IMG/VR virus record: IMGVR_UViG_3300047382_000059
Coordinates: 1 to 21,933 of that record
Length of the DNA: 21,933 bases
Direction: 5' to 3' (one strand)
Source of the DNA: a virus
How positions within the stretch are numbered: position 1 is the stretch's first letter; every line of letters starts with the position of its first letter. The notes under the pieces were generated by a model. It was not told where the DNA came from. It searched no databases and was given only the letters and a program-made list of their open reading frames with translations. Shown one piece after another: positions 1-7,506 of the stretch. The position numbers and the translations under genes were made by a program.

Positions 1-137
1 CTCTCTTCAATAGGCGCAGGCGCTTGATACGTAGGCAGATTGTTCATCTGCTCATTCATTTTGGCTAACTCTTCTTGCATACGTCTAGTATTGAGAAGGT
101 CTAGCTCTTGTCCACCCATTTGAAACAAACCGTTCAT
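1..137 (-). CDS. N-terminal part of an unknown gene, cut by the window edge
   Basis: Open frame of 45 codons running off the left edge. It begins with ATG at 137-135, reads MNGLFQMGGQELDLL and continues through a polar, Glu/Gln/Asn-rich stretch to PTYQAPAPIEE. The start is chosen because AAGGGG sits about 8 bases upstream, inside the end of the preceding gene. That gene's stop codon lies only 10 bases away, so the two are probably co-transcribed. The Gln/Met/Pro-rich composition continues that of the three genes upstream (148-2176), so this is probably another member of the same virion-protein cluster. No family is recognised and the C-terminus is missing. Confidence 0.6.
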   Translation of the reverse strand, partial: MNGLFQMGGQELDLLNTRRMQEELAKMNEQMNNLPTYQAPAPIEE

Positions 138-147
138 TATCAGCCCC

Positions 148-561
148 TTATCTCATTCGCGCTGCTTGTTCTAATAACTCCATCAATCCCATGTTTTGCA
201 TAGCACTACCGTATGGGTTAGCTTGTTGCATAGGCATACCTTGTTGCATTCCTTGCTGTATAGGCAGTCCTTGTGGCATTGCTTGCTGCATTGCTTGCAT
301 TTGCTCGATAGGCATATACTGAGCCTGTGACTGCACTAAAGGCGCGTGTGGCGCATCCATCCCACCCATACCTGACATAACAGGAGCTTCTGAAACCTGA
401 CCGTCAAACATCCTTTCTGGGGCGCTCATTATATTTTGCCCTGCCTCAGATAGCTTGCTCATAGCCTTGTCTTTAACCTTATCAACCGCCATGTCTTTAG
501 CTTTTTCCATAGCCTTTTCTTTAGCTTTTGCCATCGCTACTTTCATTGCTGCTTGTATCAT
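148..561 (-). CDS. Met/Gln-rich hypothetical virion-type protein
   Basis: A 137-residue protein of unknown function. Residues 1-38 form a Lys/Ala/Met amphipathic stretch with repeats of the type KAKEKAMEKAKDMAVDKV, probably helical. Residues 45-75 are Gly/Pro/Met-rich. Residues 80-125 are a Gln/Met repeat region (IEQMQAMQQAMPQG, then QQGMQQGMPMQQ). I count 22 Met residues, about 16 percent. No signal peptide or hydrophobic membrane segment is visible. The ATG at 561-559 follows the stop of the 382-residue gene by two bases, with GGGTAG upstream as a possible ribosome site. Low complexity and position among similar proteins suggest a structural, scaffolding-like or ejected internal protein. 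This is inference; no family is recognised. Confidence 0.7.
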   Translation of the reverse strand: MIQAAMKVAMAKAKEKAMEKAKDMAVDKVKDKAMSKLSEAGQNIMSAPERMFDGQVSEAPVMSGMGGMDAPHAPLVQSQAQYMPIEQMQAMQQAMPQGLPIQQGMQQGMPMQQANPYGSAMQNMGLMELLEQAARMR

Positions 562-563
562 AA

Positions 564-1712
564 TTAGCTACCCATTGCTAAGGTTAAATAGTCAAACAGC
601 CCAGGATTTTTCTGCGTAGTTTGCGACTGAGGAATCGTTGAAGCTCCTAGTGCTTGTGACAGATAGCCAATAGTAGCAGCTGGTGCGCCTGTATAGCCTG
701 CAAACTGTTGTTTAGCGGCATCAATTAACTGTTGCTGCATTAATTGCTGCATATTGCCTTGCTCACGCACATCACCAGTAAGCGTTCGACCCATGTCAAA
801 GCCTTGCTGTGACAATCTACCTAACTGACCAGCTGCTTGTAGTCTCTGCCCTGCACCCTGTAGTCCTGCACCTTGATTAGCCATTTGTGCCGCCATGCCT
901 TGCGACTGATTAGCCAAGCCTGCTTGTAACATTCTTTGCAAACCTTGCTGCTCAACATTCTGATTTGCCATGCCAGCCTGTAGCTGTCTAGCTAGACCTG
1001 TTTGCTCTGTCTGCTGATTGGCGCGTGACGCTGCAAGCTGTGTAGATTGGTTTGCTAAGTCTGCTTGCATTGTGCGCTGTAAATCTTGCTGAGCCATTTG
1101 TTGTGCATTCTGGAAGCCTTGCTGTCTTAACTGTCCAGCCATAGCCCCTGCACGGTCATAAAACGCTCTGTTAGACTCTGCCTGTGCAATTCCATGCCGA
1201 GACCCGCCAAAAGCTCCAGCTGCGCCCATTTTAGCGTTCTGTTGCATTTGCTGTATCTGTCTAGCACGGTCAAGGTCTGCCATGCTTTGATTAACAACCT
1301 GCGATTCATATGGATTTGTATACGCACTTAAATTAGTGCTTGCTAGTTGACCAGCAGATACGTCACCTGCTTGCGTCATTCTAGACCCCATTTCCGTACC
1401 AACCTGCTGCGTACCCATGCTTGTAGCAACCTGATCTGGTGTAACATTCATAGGCTGATAATTTGAAGCAGCTGTAGCGGCTTGCGTAGCATCTGTTAAA
1501 GCTGTAGCCGACTGCTGCATGACGTTAGGCGCAGTAGGGTTGTTCATTTGAGGTGCTGCGGGTGCTGCGGGTGCTGCTGGGGCGTCAGGGATAGTTTTGT
1601 GAACGTATGGCTGCCCTGCATTATTAGCACCGCCTTTGCCACCTGATGTTGGCGCTGTTGCTGGCTGTATTTGCTGCGCCCCTTGTATTCCTGCGTTTGC
1701 TGCTCCTGCCAT
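564..1712 (-). CDS. Gln/Ala-rich conserved phage structural-type protein
   Basis: A 382-residue protein. Residues 22-32 carry a SGGKGG motif also found at the N-terminus of the next-upstream product. Residues 45-54 are a Pro-Ala-Ala repeat linker encoded by 9-base DNA repeats. Residues 133-200 are the most family-like part: NPYESQVV, then a DLDRARQIQQMQQNAK helix, then AGAFGGSRHGIAQAE. I recognise this arrangement from uncharacterised proteins of many marine phage contigs. Residues 205-300 hold Gln-rich helical repeats built on LQAGLANQ-like units, probably coiled coil. The ATG overlaps the upstream stop (TAATG) and has a strong GAGGAAGAAG ribosome site. A role as an internal virion or tail-associated protein is inferred from context only. 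Confidence 0.75.
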   Translation of the reverse strand: MAGAANAGIQGAQQIQPATAPTSGGKGGANNAGQPYVHKTIPDAPAAPAAPAAPQMNNPTAPNVMQQSATALTDATQAATAASNYQPMNVTPDQVATSMGTQQVGTEMGSRMTQAGDVSAGQLASTNLSAYTNPYESQVVNQSMADLDRARQIQQMQQNAKMGAAGAFGGSRHGIAQAESNRAFYDRAGAMAGQLRQQGFQNAQQMAQQDLQRTMQADLANQSTQLAASRANQQTEQTGLARQLQAGMANQNVEQQGLQRMLQAGLANQSQGMAAQMANQGAGLQGAGQRLQAAGQLGRLSQQGFDMGRTLTGDVREQGNMQQLMQQQLIDAAKQQFAGYTGAPAATIGYLSQALGASTIPQSQTTQKNPGLFDYLTLAMGS

Positions 1713-2176
1713 TATCTTCTTCCTCTGCCGCGAGTTGACTTGTAAAACTCAGCCATCATGCTGTTAAACCTGTCTTGGTCTGTTAACAATTTGGTGTCTG
1801 CTGGATCAGGGTTGCCAAACAAGCTGTCGTAGATTGCTTGTTGCTCTGGGTTCTTTCTAGCTAATTCTTGCTGGGCTTGCTCAAATAGTGGGAAGGCGCT
1901 GTAGCCTTTCATGCCACCACCAAAGTCTTGCGCTTCTGGCATACCCTGCATAGGTGTAGATGGCGCAGATAGCCCAAAAGCACTAGCTGCATCTAGCTGA
2001 TTCTGCATGGCAGACATTTGCGTTGGGTTAACCGCAGCCAAGTCAGCACCCATGTAAGGCTGATAGCCTACTTGCTGTGCGATTTCTGACCGCGCTAAGT
2101 TTCGTTTTGTAGGCTCTTCTGCCCACTCTGGGATGCTTGCTGTTGTAGTATTGCTGCCGCCTTTGCCGCCACTCAT
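1712..2176 (-). CDS. Conserved hypothetical phage protein, SGGKGG N-terminus
   Basis: A 154-residue protein beginning MSGGKGGSNTTTASIPEWAE, followed by RSEIAQQVGYQPYMGADLAAVNP and later NQLDAASAFGL. This N-terminal pattern (Gly/Lys motif, Ser/Thr run, IPEW, GYQPYxGxDVA) resembles uncharacterised proteins that I associate with the structural regions of marine phages. The middle is Gly/Met/Pro-rich. The C-terminus is a charged helix (FNSMMAEFYKSTRGRGRR) with a strongly basic end that could bind nucleic acid. AAGGAG lies 8 bases before the ATG. It shares SGGKGG with the downstream 382-residue protein, so the two may be distant paralogues or partners. The function is unknown; a virion role is inferred. 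Confidence 0.75.
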   Translation of the reverse strand: MSGGKGGSNTTTASIPEWAEEPTKRNLARSEIAQQVGYQPYMGADLAAVNPTQMSAMQNQLDAASAFGLSAPSTPMQGMPEAQDFGGGMKGYSAFPLFEQAQQELARKNPEQQAIYDSLFGNPDPADTKLLTDQDRFNSMMAEFYKSTRGRGRR

Positions 2177-2177
2177 G

Positions 2178-2543
2178 CTATAGCTCCTTCGCTAATGTGG
2201 TGAAGGCTTCGCTCCACCCATGTTCTTTCAAAACCTTAGACCAACCTTTTCTGCCTGCTAATGACATTCCTTGACAGCCGTTTTGCTTAGCAAATATTGC
2301 TGCTGAGCTTTCCATGTCAACAATTTGATCCATTTCACCGCCTGCTAGAAACACATGAAATACCTTCTTTCTAGGGTATTCTATGATCTCTGTCACAGCG
2401 CATCCCTTCTCTGCTGGCCAAAACTGATACCGTAAAGCGTGTATGCCTTCTACAATATCTTCATATTCATGCGTGCCACCACTGTATGCTAAGGCAGCTT
2501 CAATCCATTTGCGACATCTAGCTAATTCTGCGTCTATGCTCAT
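2178..2543 (-). CDS. Small conserved phage protein, possibly GNAT-like
   Basis: A 121-residue soluble protein. It starts with a helical, acidic segment (ELARCRKWIEAAL) followed by GGTHEYEDIVEGI and a stretch containing AVTEIIEYPRKKVFHVFLAGG. It ends with GCQGMSLAGRKGWSKVLKEH. The strand-turn-helix order with a Gly/Arg-containing turn (SLAGRKGW) near the C-terminus is reminiscent of the acetyl-CoA-binding part of small GNAT-like proteins seen near phage structural genes. No catalytic residues can be assigned, so this is a weak guess. The start ATG (2543-2541) has no clear Shine-Dalgarno. A TATAAT box ends only 8 bases before it, so translation could be leaderless from that promoter or coupled from upstream. 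Confidence 0.75.
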   Translation of the reverse strand: MSIDAELARCRKWIEAALAYSGGTHEYEDIVEGIHALRYQFWPAEKGCAVTEIIEYPRKKVFHVFLAGGEMDQIVDMESSAAIFAKQNGCQGMSLAGRKGWSKVLKEHGWSEAFTTLAKEL

Positions 2544-2551
2544 AGGCTCTG

Positions 2552-2557
2552 ATTATA
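2552..2557 (-). promoter_or_regulatory. TATAATC promoter-like box before the 121-residue gene
   Basis: On the minus strand the gap reads AAAAAATGG-TATAATC-AGAGCCT-ATG. The box is a perfect -10 hexamer, with an A-run 4-10 bases upstream and no recognisable -35. Only 8 bases separate it from the start codon, so the predicted transcript would begin at or next to the ATG. The same TATAATC element is found in most other gaps of the window. Confidence 0.5.
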
Positions 2558-2569
2558 CCATTTTTTAAG

Positions 2570-2779
2570 TTATCGAGGTATTTCGTGTGATACGTTGTAA
2601 TCTACTTCAGTATCAGAAACTCTATGCCCGCGTAGCACCTCAAAAACTTCTTCGTTATTTACTGATGCTAAAGCTAATGCTTCTGCCGCCTCAATAGCCT
2701 GTGCTTTAGTTTCACACTCTTGGTGTATGATTATTTCTCTACGATATTCACTATCTAATCTACTGTATGCAACTATCAT
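2570..2779 (-). CDS. Small hypothetical protein (69 residues)
   Basis: A short soluble protein starting MIVAYSRLDSEYRREIIIHQ and continuing with an Ala/Glu-rich helix (AQAIEAAEALALASVNNEE), then a short strand region (EVFEVLRGHRVSD) and the end EVDYNVSHEIPR. The pattern resembles a compact alpha/beta protein. No family is recognised. It begins one base after the TAA of the large fibre gene, with only a weak GAG-type ribosome site, so translation is probably coupled. Its location directly after a fibre suggests a possible fibre chaperone or accessory protein, but nothing in the sequence proves this. Confidence 0.6.
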   Translation of the reverse strand: MIVAYSRLDSEYRREIIIHQECETKAQAIEAAEALALASVNNEEVFEVLRGHRVSDTEVDYNVSHEIPR

Positions 2780-2780
2780 T

Positions 2781-5306
2781 TTATGGCTCTTGTTTTGAAA
2801 TTTTTACAAAAGATTGCATTATTTGACCTGAATCACCGCTTCCAAGCTCCCTGATTTCTATAGAATATTTTAACTGCCTGCTTTCATAAGCAGTTTTAAA
2901 CATCAACGCTGCGTTTTGCGTTCCGCTAAAATATCTTTCATCAATATCCCTGTATTCTATTAGCGCTGTACCAGCGCTTTCCCACGCATAAGGATGCCAG
3001 TATAAAGTTGTCCCACTAGCAGGTGCAGAAGGGTAGGTAGTCAGCAAAAAATACGTTCTATTCTGGGTAGGTTCATACTGCCACGAATAGATTTTTTTCT
3101 CAAAAGAACCGCCTGACTGGTTTTCATGCACCGCCCCAAACTCAGTAAATAAGTGCGTTTTGTTCCCTGCAACAGAATACCATTGCTCGTATATGGACAC
3201 TGTGCTGTATTCCCCGCCAGTGATTTGTGTTGCGCTTCCTAAACTTTCACCGTTTGAGGATACGCCTGTTGGAACATATAAAGAAAACTTTACCTGCAAA
3301 TCATTAGTTGAGGATGTGTAGCCCCAAGCAATTTTCAAGTTGGCATCGACAAACCGCATGGTTGCCATAGGCGTTAACATATCGTGTATGTAGCAATAAT
3401 TTCCAACACAACTAAATGATGTTGTTAGTGGCTTTTGCCCCCCATCCCTTATCATCAAATAGTCTTCTCTATGATACTTGAGATTACCTACATCAACGCC
3501 ATCTACTGTGCCTGTAACTGTAATATCACCATCTACACTCACATCACCTGTAAAGTCAGCGCCTGACAAGTCTGCTTTACCTGATACAGTAGTGTTTAGA
3601 CCTGCTATATCTACTCCGTCTACTGTGCCTGTTACTGCAATGTCTCCTGAAACACTTATACCGTCAGTCAGAGTTTCTATCTTTGTAGAACCATTATAGT
3701 ATATCTTTGTCGACCCACCTGATATTGCGCTTAAATAACTTTGATTCGATGTGTCGCTTACATTTAAATTCTCTCCTTGTATAAGAAGATTGCCAGTACC
3801 TTGCTCTCTAATAGTGCTACCATTAGTGCCTGAAGAATGGAAAATCCGTAAATCACCACTAACACCATCTCCCAGTCTTAATTCAACGTCATCAGATAAC
3901 CTCACATTACCAGTGAACGTAGCACCTGATAAGTTAGCCTTTCCTGAGATGTCTTGGTGTGTTGTAAGGTAAGTTCCAAAGTCACTAATCTGCGATTCAG
4001 TAATGCTTAATGCCGTCTGGTGCTGAGTAACACTAGTTTGAGTAATGTTAGCATCTGGTACGTCAGCCCACGTTACGGCTGTAGTTAAATTATTAGCTTC
4101 TGACGTTAAGTAAGTATTGCTATCAACAGCATAAGTACCTGCACCAGTACGCTTCATAAAGCCGTTGCTGGAAAAATCTCCATCAACTAATACATCATCA
4201 TGGCTAGTTTCTAAGGTAGAAACCTGTGTGGCTAAGCTAGCTGTTACGGCTTGATTATTACTGTCGCCAATGAAAATATTGCCATCATTTAGGTTAGGCG
4301 TTGCGTTAGTACGCCCTGCGCCCATAATTTTGATTGAGCCAGCTGAGGCGTGTGATCTAGTAACTTTGCCAACTTTTTGTACAAGCGATCCTTCGCCTGC
4401 TGGCGCTGTAGAAACGAGCGCACCTGCTGTCGTGCTTACAAATAACTCATCACCTTCTGTGTAGCTACTGGTGTCTAAACCAGCCAATGTACCAAACGTG
4501 TAAACCTCAAGGTTAGCATTGTTGTTAGCGTCTATGGCTGCCAGACCAAAAGCAGGCATTTTTGCAGCATCGTCTGCATCTGCTTTGCTAACGACAGTTG
4601 TGTTGCCAGATATACCAGATATATAGACAACATCACCTTTTGTTAGCGCCTCACCTGCTTGTGCTTTAAACACTACAGCGCCACGTAAATCACCTATAAA
4701 CTCTGTTGCTTCTACGTCACCTGTAACTGTAACACCATCAGCAGTAGCTTCTGCCTTGATGTTTCCGCTGTGGTACAGAGCAGATACTTGCGTGTAGTCG
4801 ACAGTGCCGTCAGCGCCTCTCAAATCGCCTGTGCTAAATCCTAACCCATCATCTGAGGTAAAGGTAACTATGCCTGTAGAGCCATTATATGATCCACCAG
4901 TAAATCCATCACCATCTGCACCATTAGTGCCGTTCGTACCATTAGTACCATTAGTGCCGTTAGTGCCTCGCACATCAGTAGTTGAGAAACCTAACCCATC
5001 ATTTGACGTAAATGTGATTATTCCAGTATTTGAGTCGTATGAACCACCAGTGAAACCAGCGCCATCTGTGCCATCAGTACCATCAGCGCCTGCAACACCA
5101 TTACCTATAGTATTCCACTGTCCGTTGCCACTGTATAAGATTGTTTTGTTATCGTCATCCCACACCAACATACCGTCACGATATGCTGTAGCCCCTGAAA
5201 CATAAAAAGCTAAGTGTGACTTTGTTCTCGTTAAAAAAGAATTTAGTCGCTCAGCCCAATGCTTGTACTCAGTTTGCCCTGCTACTGGCGGTCTTTCTAC
5301 ACTCAT
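2781..5306 (-). CDS. Large tail fibre / receptor-binding-type protein with collagen-like repeats
   Basis: An 841-residue fibre-like protein. Residues 1-70 form a possible particle-attachment part (YKHWAERLNSFLTRTKSHLAFY, then DGMLVWDDDNKTILY). Residues 72-84 and 114-134 are Gly-X-Y collagen-like runs (GTD and GTN triplets). Between and after them are two near-identical modules (residues 84-113 and 134-163) sharing GFTGGSY, TGI, TFTS, DGLGFST. Residues 205-330 form a conserved beta domain (RGAVVFKAQAGEALTKGDVVYI) often seen in marine fibres. Residues 455-610 contain paired SGKADLSGADFTGDV and VTGTVDGVD repeats, typical of beta-helical trimers. Residues 611-841 are a unique C-terminus that is probably the receptor-binding head; it has Cys633 and Cys638 and many aromatics. 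The ATG overlaps the upstream stop (ATGA). A role in host recognition is inferred from the architecture. Confidence 0.85.
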   Translation of the reverse strand: MSVERPPVAGQTEYKHWAERLNSFLTRTKSHLAFYVSGATAYRDGMLVWDDDNKTILYSGNGQWNTIGNGVAGADGTDGTDGAGFTGGSYDSNTGIITFTSNDGLGFSTTDVRGTNGTNGTNGTNGTNGADGDGFTGGSYNGSTGIVTFTSDDGLGFSTGDLRGADGTVDYTQVSALYHSGNIKAEATADGVTVTGDVEATEFIGDLRGAVVFKAQAGEALTKGDVVYISGISGNTTVVSKADADDAAKMPAFGLAAIDANNNANLEVYTFGTLAGLDTSSYTEGDELFVSTTAGALVSTAPAGEGSLVQKVGKVTRSHASAGSIKIMGAGRTNATPNLNDGNIFIGDSNNQAVTASLATQVSTLETSHDDVLVDGDFSSNGFMKRTGAGTYAVDSNTYLTSEANNLTTAVTWADVPDANITQTSVTQHQTALSITESQISDFGTYLTTHQDISGKANLSGATFTGNVRLSDDVELRLGDGVSGDLRIFHSSGTNGSTIREQGTGNLLIQGENLNVSDTSNQSYLSAISGGSTKIYYNGSTKIETLTDGISVSGDIAVTGTVDGVDIAGLNTTVSGKADLSGADFTGDVSVDGDITVTGTVDGVDVGNLKYHREDYLMIRDGGQKPLTTSFSCVGNYCYIHDMLTPMATMRFVDANLKIAWGYTSSTNDLQVKFSLYVPTGVSSNGESLGSATQITGGEYSTVSIYEQWYSVAGNKTHLFTEFGAVHENQSGGSFEKKIYSWQYEPTQNRTYFLLTTYPSAPASGTTLYWHPYAWESAGTALIEYRDIDERYFSGTQNAALMFKTAYESRQLKYSIEIRELGSGDSGQIMQSFVKISKQEP
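4818..5057 (-). repeat. Duplicated fibre module with 9-base collagen-like tandem repeats
   Basis: Two copies of a 30-codon module (5057-4968 and 4907-4818) flank a tract at 4967-4905 coding for five GTN triplets plus GAD and GDG. The GTN tract is a 9-base DNA repeat with synonymous differences between units. Together they form a unit with a period of 50 codons. Such a tract can change length by slippage or recombination without breaking the frame, which would alter shaft length. Confidence 0.85.
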
Positions 5307-7126
5307 CGTTTACTACCAGCCTTAACGTCTAAACGTATTGTGCCTAGTGTAGCTGTTTGCCCTTTCCCTTCAAAAGTTAAAAATTCTTCTGTGTCAGGCA
5401 GATTAGCTATTAACGTAGGAATAACAGTGTTAGTAATGTATTCTACTGCCTCATCATCATTGTTATGTGAATTTGGGTAAGCGCCAAAGTAGGAAGGGTC
5501 AGAGCTTGTAATGAATCCGTCATTATTTGCATCGCCTAAGCGTCTACCATTTATTACAGTTGTAAATATGCTAACGTCGCCGCCTGATCCTAATCCGCCC
5601 CCAGCAAGCGTTTGTAAATGTGTTTGCACAGCGGCAGAGTTCAATGTCCAGTCGCCTTGTCTTACGTTTAACTGCGCTTCTCTTGCAGTAATCCTAACAT
5701 CTGTTGGGCTGCCTGACGCTTTTATCAATTTACTAACAGACTCTGGACTGTTTGGATAATTTTTAGTTGCAAAGGAAACATGAATATTACCTTCAGAGAT
5801 ATGGTCTGGTATTACCTGTGTAATATCCATAACCTGATCACCACTGCCAATTTGTATTTTTCCAGTTTCTGCGCGCGGGTAGTCATCATAGTCTGGTGTA
5901 TTGAATGAAAACTCATGCTCATATATCTTGCCTGAAGGTGCTGCATAGACAGGATGTGCAAAAATACCTGCGTCTATGCCAGATGTTCTGTCCATCTTGC
6001 CAATGTTCCAATGCCCTTCTTTATAATCATAAACTACATAACTGTCGTTTTCTGTGCTTGTATTGCTAGGGTAGAACCACCACACTTCATTATGCTGACC
6101 GTTGTGAACACAAACAGTTTTTGAGCGTTGCCCTATATTTAAGTTTTTAAATACGTGGTCATGCACATCACATGGTAAATCTTGTACGGCAGAGCCGTTA
6201 TATACAAAAAACCCATTAGTACCCATCCAGAATGCGCCTTCGTCTATAGATACAGCGCAGTGTCGTGATATAGCACCACAGTCTCTACCCACTTTCTCGA
6301 AACCATAAACTGTTGGGGGTGCTTGGTACGTAGCTGTAAACGCATCTACCGTTGTTAGTATAAGCGTGCGCCCCCTAGTGCCAATCCCTAGCATTATCTC
6401 GCCAGTAGTCGCTAACTCAAAGTCGCCTGCTTGGTTTGTTGCTGCTGGTGTCCACTGCGTCAAATCCTCTTGGTCGCACCACGCTATCCTGCGAAGATTA
6501 GTGGTGTTTGGAGTTGCTCCAGAACATAACATGAAGACAAACCGTTCTTCAGTAACAACCATAGATTTAGCGCCATTTGGCGCTTGTGTAACTAATGTGG
6601 CAGGGTTTGCGCTGTTTAATATCCACTGGTATAACTTGCCATCTTCTGACGACACGCCTACTAGGTATTCGCCCCAAGAATCTAGCGACCATGTTGTGGC
6701 TTCTTGAATAATACCGCCACTGGGTCTTTCAATGCCAAATGCGCCTTTACCATAAGCAAAACCACCATAACTTATGTTTTGGTCTGCATCTAAATCACCA
6801 GCTGTGAAGCTAGATGGCGTAATGTCAGCTACAGTACCTGACTCATTGATGTGAAATAATTTATTGTAAGTACCACATCCAATATGTGCCGTACCGCTGT
6901 TGTCCTTCCAGCTTACCATGCCTCTAGCAGTCTGACCTGTGCCTAGCGTTACACCAACTGTATCGTCAGTGTCCGTGCGGTCTTCTTTTTGTCTCCAGCC
7001 GCCTATTGTTCTTAGGCTGCCATTTTCCCAGCGCATTAAATTAGCATCGCGCCAACGCCCTGCTGACTGCGATTCTGTGCCGTGCTTTACTACGCCTGCT
7101 GGTATATCTAAACTAATTAATGGCAT
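5303..7126 (-). CDS. Tail protein resembling the P22 gp10 / DNA-stabilisation type
   Basis: A 607-residue protein. Its N-terminus (MPLISLDIPAGVVKHGTESQ, then GRWRDANLMRWENGSLRTIGGW) matches tail proteins of podovirus-like phages that plug or extend the tail after packaging. Several repeated strand-rich blades follow (HIGCGTYNKLFHI, YLVGVSSEDGKLYQWI, VVTEERFVFMLCSG, AFWMGTNGFFVYNGSAVQDL, VWWFYP, YDYKEGHWNIGKMDR, HPVYAAPSGKIYEHE), consistent with a beta-propeller-like fold. The C-terminal 130 residues are different and include a dockerin-like calcium loop (residues 532-543). The gene starts in a TAATG overlap with the holin-like gene, behind AGGAAGAAG, and ends in an ATGA overlap with the fibre gene. 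The assignment to the gp10-type family is by general pattern and is moderate. Confidence 0.7.
   Translation of the reverse strand: MPLISLDIPAGVVKHGTESQSAGRWRDANLMRWENGSLRTIGGWRQKEDRTDTDDTVGVTLGTGQTARGMVSWKDNSGTAHIGCGTYNKLFHINESGTVADITPSSFTAGDLDADQNISYGGFAYGKGAFGIERPSGGIIQEATTWSLDSWGEYLVGVSSEDGKLYQWILNSANPATLVTQAPNGAKSMVVTEERFVFMLCSGATPNTTNLRRIAWCDQEDLTQWTPAATNQAGDFELATTGEIMLGIGTRGRTLILTTVDAFTATYQAPPTVYGFEKVGRDCGAISRHCAVSIDEGAFWMGTNGFFVYNGSAVQDLPCDVHDHVFKNLNIGQRSKTVCVHNGQHNEVWWFYPSNTSTENDSYVVYDYKEGHWNIGKMDRTSGIDAGIFAHPVYAAPSGKIYEHEFSFNTPDYDDYPRAETGKIQIGSGDQVMDITQVIPDHISEGNIHVSFATKNYPNSPESVSKLIKASGSPTDVRITAREAQLNVRQGDWTLNSAAVQTHLQTLAGGGLGSGGDVSIFTTVINGRRLGDANNDGFITSSDPSYFGAYPNSHNNDDEAVEYITNTVIPTLIANLPDTEEFLTFEGKGQTATLGTIRLDVKAGSKR
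5498..5533 (-). other. Dockerin/EF-hand-like calcium-binding loop inside the tail protein
   Basis: Codons 532-543 read DANNDGFITSSD, preceded by RRLG. This matches the type I dockerin loop (D-x-N-x-D-G-x-x-x-x-x-D), with acidic or Asn ligands at loop positions 1, 3, 5 and 12 and Gly at 6. A helix-like segment with acidic residues follows. Only one such loop is visible, whereas cellulosomal dockerins have two. Confidence 0.75.
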
Positions 7127-7500
7127 TACTTCTTCCTTAGACTCATTAACTTATCAGCGCCTTTAATACCAAAGCTGCTGCTGACCGCAATAAACAATAG
7201 ATACTGATACCACTCAGGCAAGCGCGACAATGCTGCAAAGCCTTCTTCTACCCTAGCGATAATTGTAGGGTCATCTACACCTACCGCATAACCTATAAAA
7301 ACGATAGGAGCTGTGAGGCAAATTACTAGATACTCGTCTTTCCACGAATCTTTCGAAGCCTCAGCCATCTTAGCTTCCCAGTCAGCATCATTCTCGATCA
7401 TGGTCATCTTGGCTTTGTGCTTGGCTTGCTTCTCTTCAGCCTTGTTCTTCATGTAACCGCCAGCTAAGTTAGCTATTGGTGATATTAAACTTTGCCACAT
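7126..7500 (-). CDS. Holin-like membrane protein (resembles the GTA_holin_3TM family)
   Basis: A 124-residue protein. The N-terminal 50 residues are amphipathic and Lys/Ala/Met/Glu-rich. A conserved-looking junction follows (DSWKDEYLVICLTAPIVFIGYAVG), with a hydrophobic segment at about residues 57-75. Then comes an acidic-to-aromatic loop (VEEGFAALSRLPEWYQYL), a second hydrophobic segment at about 97-113 and a basic tail (LMSLRKK). The order W-KDE, hydrophobic span, GFxxLxxLPEWY, hydrophobic span, FG is what I associate with the holin family found in gene transfer agents and phages. The predicted role is making inner-membrane lesions at lysis. The ATG has GAGGT about 9 bases upstream. The stop overlaps the tail gene start (TAATG). 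Confidence 0.7.
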   Translation of the reverse strand: MWQSLISPIANLAGGYMKNKAEEKQAKHKAKMTMIENDADWEAKMAEASKDSWKDEYLVICLTAPIVFIGYAVGVDDPTIIARVEEGFAALSRLPEWYQYLLFIAVSSSFGIKGADKLMSLRKK

Positions 7501-7506
7501 AATCTA

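Noticed and set aside
1127-1327. Second minus-strand frame inside the 382-residue gene
   Set aside because: It is fully nested in a strong gene, has no plausible family and its composition is typical of an out-of-frame Gln-rich stretch.
4905-4967. Short tandem repeats as a CRISPR-like array
   Set aside because: The units are 9 bases, contiguous, in frame and code for Gly-Thr-Asn triplets, with no spacers.
3478-5480. Plus-strand open frames opposite the large fibre and tail genes, for example 4804-5205 and 5259-5480
   Set aside because: They mirror repetitive Gly/Asp/Thr codons of the minus-strand fibre (giving Pro/Val-rich products), have no ribosome sites and overlap well-supported genes.
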